The notes below the pieces were generated by a model that saw only the letters and a program-made list of their open reading frames with translations, was not told where the DNA came from and did not search any database. Source: Lentzea albida (lineage in GTDB: Bacteria > Actinomycetota > Actinomycetes > Mycobacteriales > Pseudonocardiaceae). Taken from it: 64,000 nt of DNA. The stretch spans positions 744,001 through 808,000 of the forward strand of contig NZ_FOFV01000001.1 of NCBI RefSeq assembly GCF_900111005.1. Direction: 5' to 3'. Below are positions 63,931-64,000 of the stretch, in pieces. Numbering within the stretch: the first letter of the stretch is position 1; each line of letters starts with the position of its first letter. Position numbers and translations under genes: made by a program.

Positions 63931-63971
63931 GATCATCGCCTGACCAGCGCAGACGCCGTCAGGCGATGATC
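63931..63971 (+). terminator. 14-bp hairpin downstream of the tRNA
   Basis: GATCATCGCCTGAC and GTCAGGCGATGATC form a perfect 14-bp stem with a 13-nt loop, starting 19 bp after the tRNA. It probably terminates the tRNA transcript, although no T-run follows. Confidence 0.55.
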
Positions 63972-64000
63972 ATGTAACTCCCGGTGACACCGGCTCGGCT

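Overview
The window is about 72 % G+C actinomycete chromosome with few intergenic gaps, many GTG starts and frequent 4-bp ATGA/GTGA gene overlaps. The XRE-DUF5753/DUF397 pair, the SARP regulator, the Opp transporter and a 4-hydroxyphenylglycine pathway point to the family Pseudonocardiaceae, most likely the Lentzea/Lechevalieria/Saccharothrix/Actinosynnema group. The genus is an inference from gene content, not a database match.

Left arm (1-15.9 kb). This holds an EfeUOB ferrous-iron uptake operon (efeU cut by the window edge), a small TPR protein, and an AbiE-type toxin-antitoxin pair whose toxin is apparently frameshifted at its 5' end. These are followed by a SARP regulator, an SDR dehydrogenase, an alpha/beta hydrolase, a CYP124/125-like P450 and a lipoprotein. 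Next comes the conserved actinobacterial block eno-ftsB-DUF501, a Thr-rich-tailed lytic transglycosylase, an XRE/DUF397 pair, a SUKH-3 protein, an intact GNAT acetyltransferase, and the 5' stub of a second GNAT gene.

Centre (15.97-45.5 kb). All 15 genes run on the minus strand, mostly translationally coupled. They form a nonribosomal-peptide/polyketide cluster that I do not recognise as any described one. Transcription order: ArsR-type regulator; NRPS (A-T-C); SyrP-like dioxygenase; NRPS (A-T, aspartate code read by eye); a KS-AT(dead)-T-C hybrid; NRPS (A-T-E-E, Dab-like code); two halves of a heterodimeric ABC exporter; MbtH protein; P450; NRPS (A-T-C); a 2,4-diaminobutyrate aminotransferase; and HmaS, Hmo and HpgT for 4-hydroxyphenylglycine. 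The product should be a peptide, or a peptide with one ketide unit, containing Dab, Asp (probably beta-hydroxylated) and Hpg. No thioesterase, functional acyltransferase or prephenate dehydrogenase is visible.

The cluster sits inside a broken acetyltransferase gene. The 5' stub lies at 15.73 kb and a decayed 3' remnant at 46.4 kb, in the same orientation, and ppx/gppA follows at once. Because eno-ftsB-DUF501-ppx is normally one block, the cluster looks like a roughly 30.5-kb insertion that split it.

Right arm (46.6-64 kb). This contains ppx/gppA and an oppABCDF peptide importer. A convergent operon follows, with an S10 carboxypeptidase, a GNAT and a CPT-like kinase. Next are a uracil-DNA glycosylase with a possible ATT start, a CPCC-motif ORF with no start codon, and a SUKH protein. 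Then come a DUF4129-MoxR-DUF58 operon and a type II NADH dehydrogenase with a strong terminator. The arm ends with a 40-codon ORF coupled to a MvdD-like ATP-grasp ligase (a possible minimal graspetide-type locus) and a short-variable-loop tRNA whose anticodon reads UAA.
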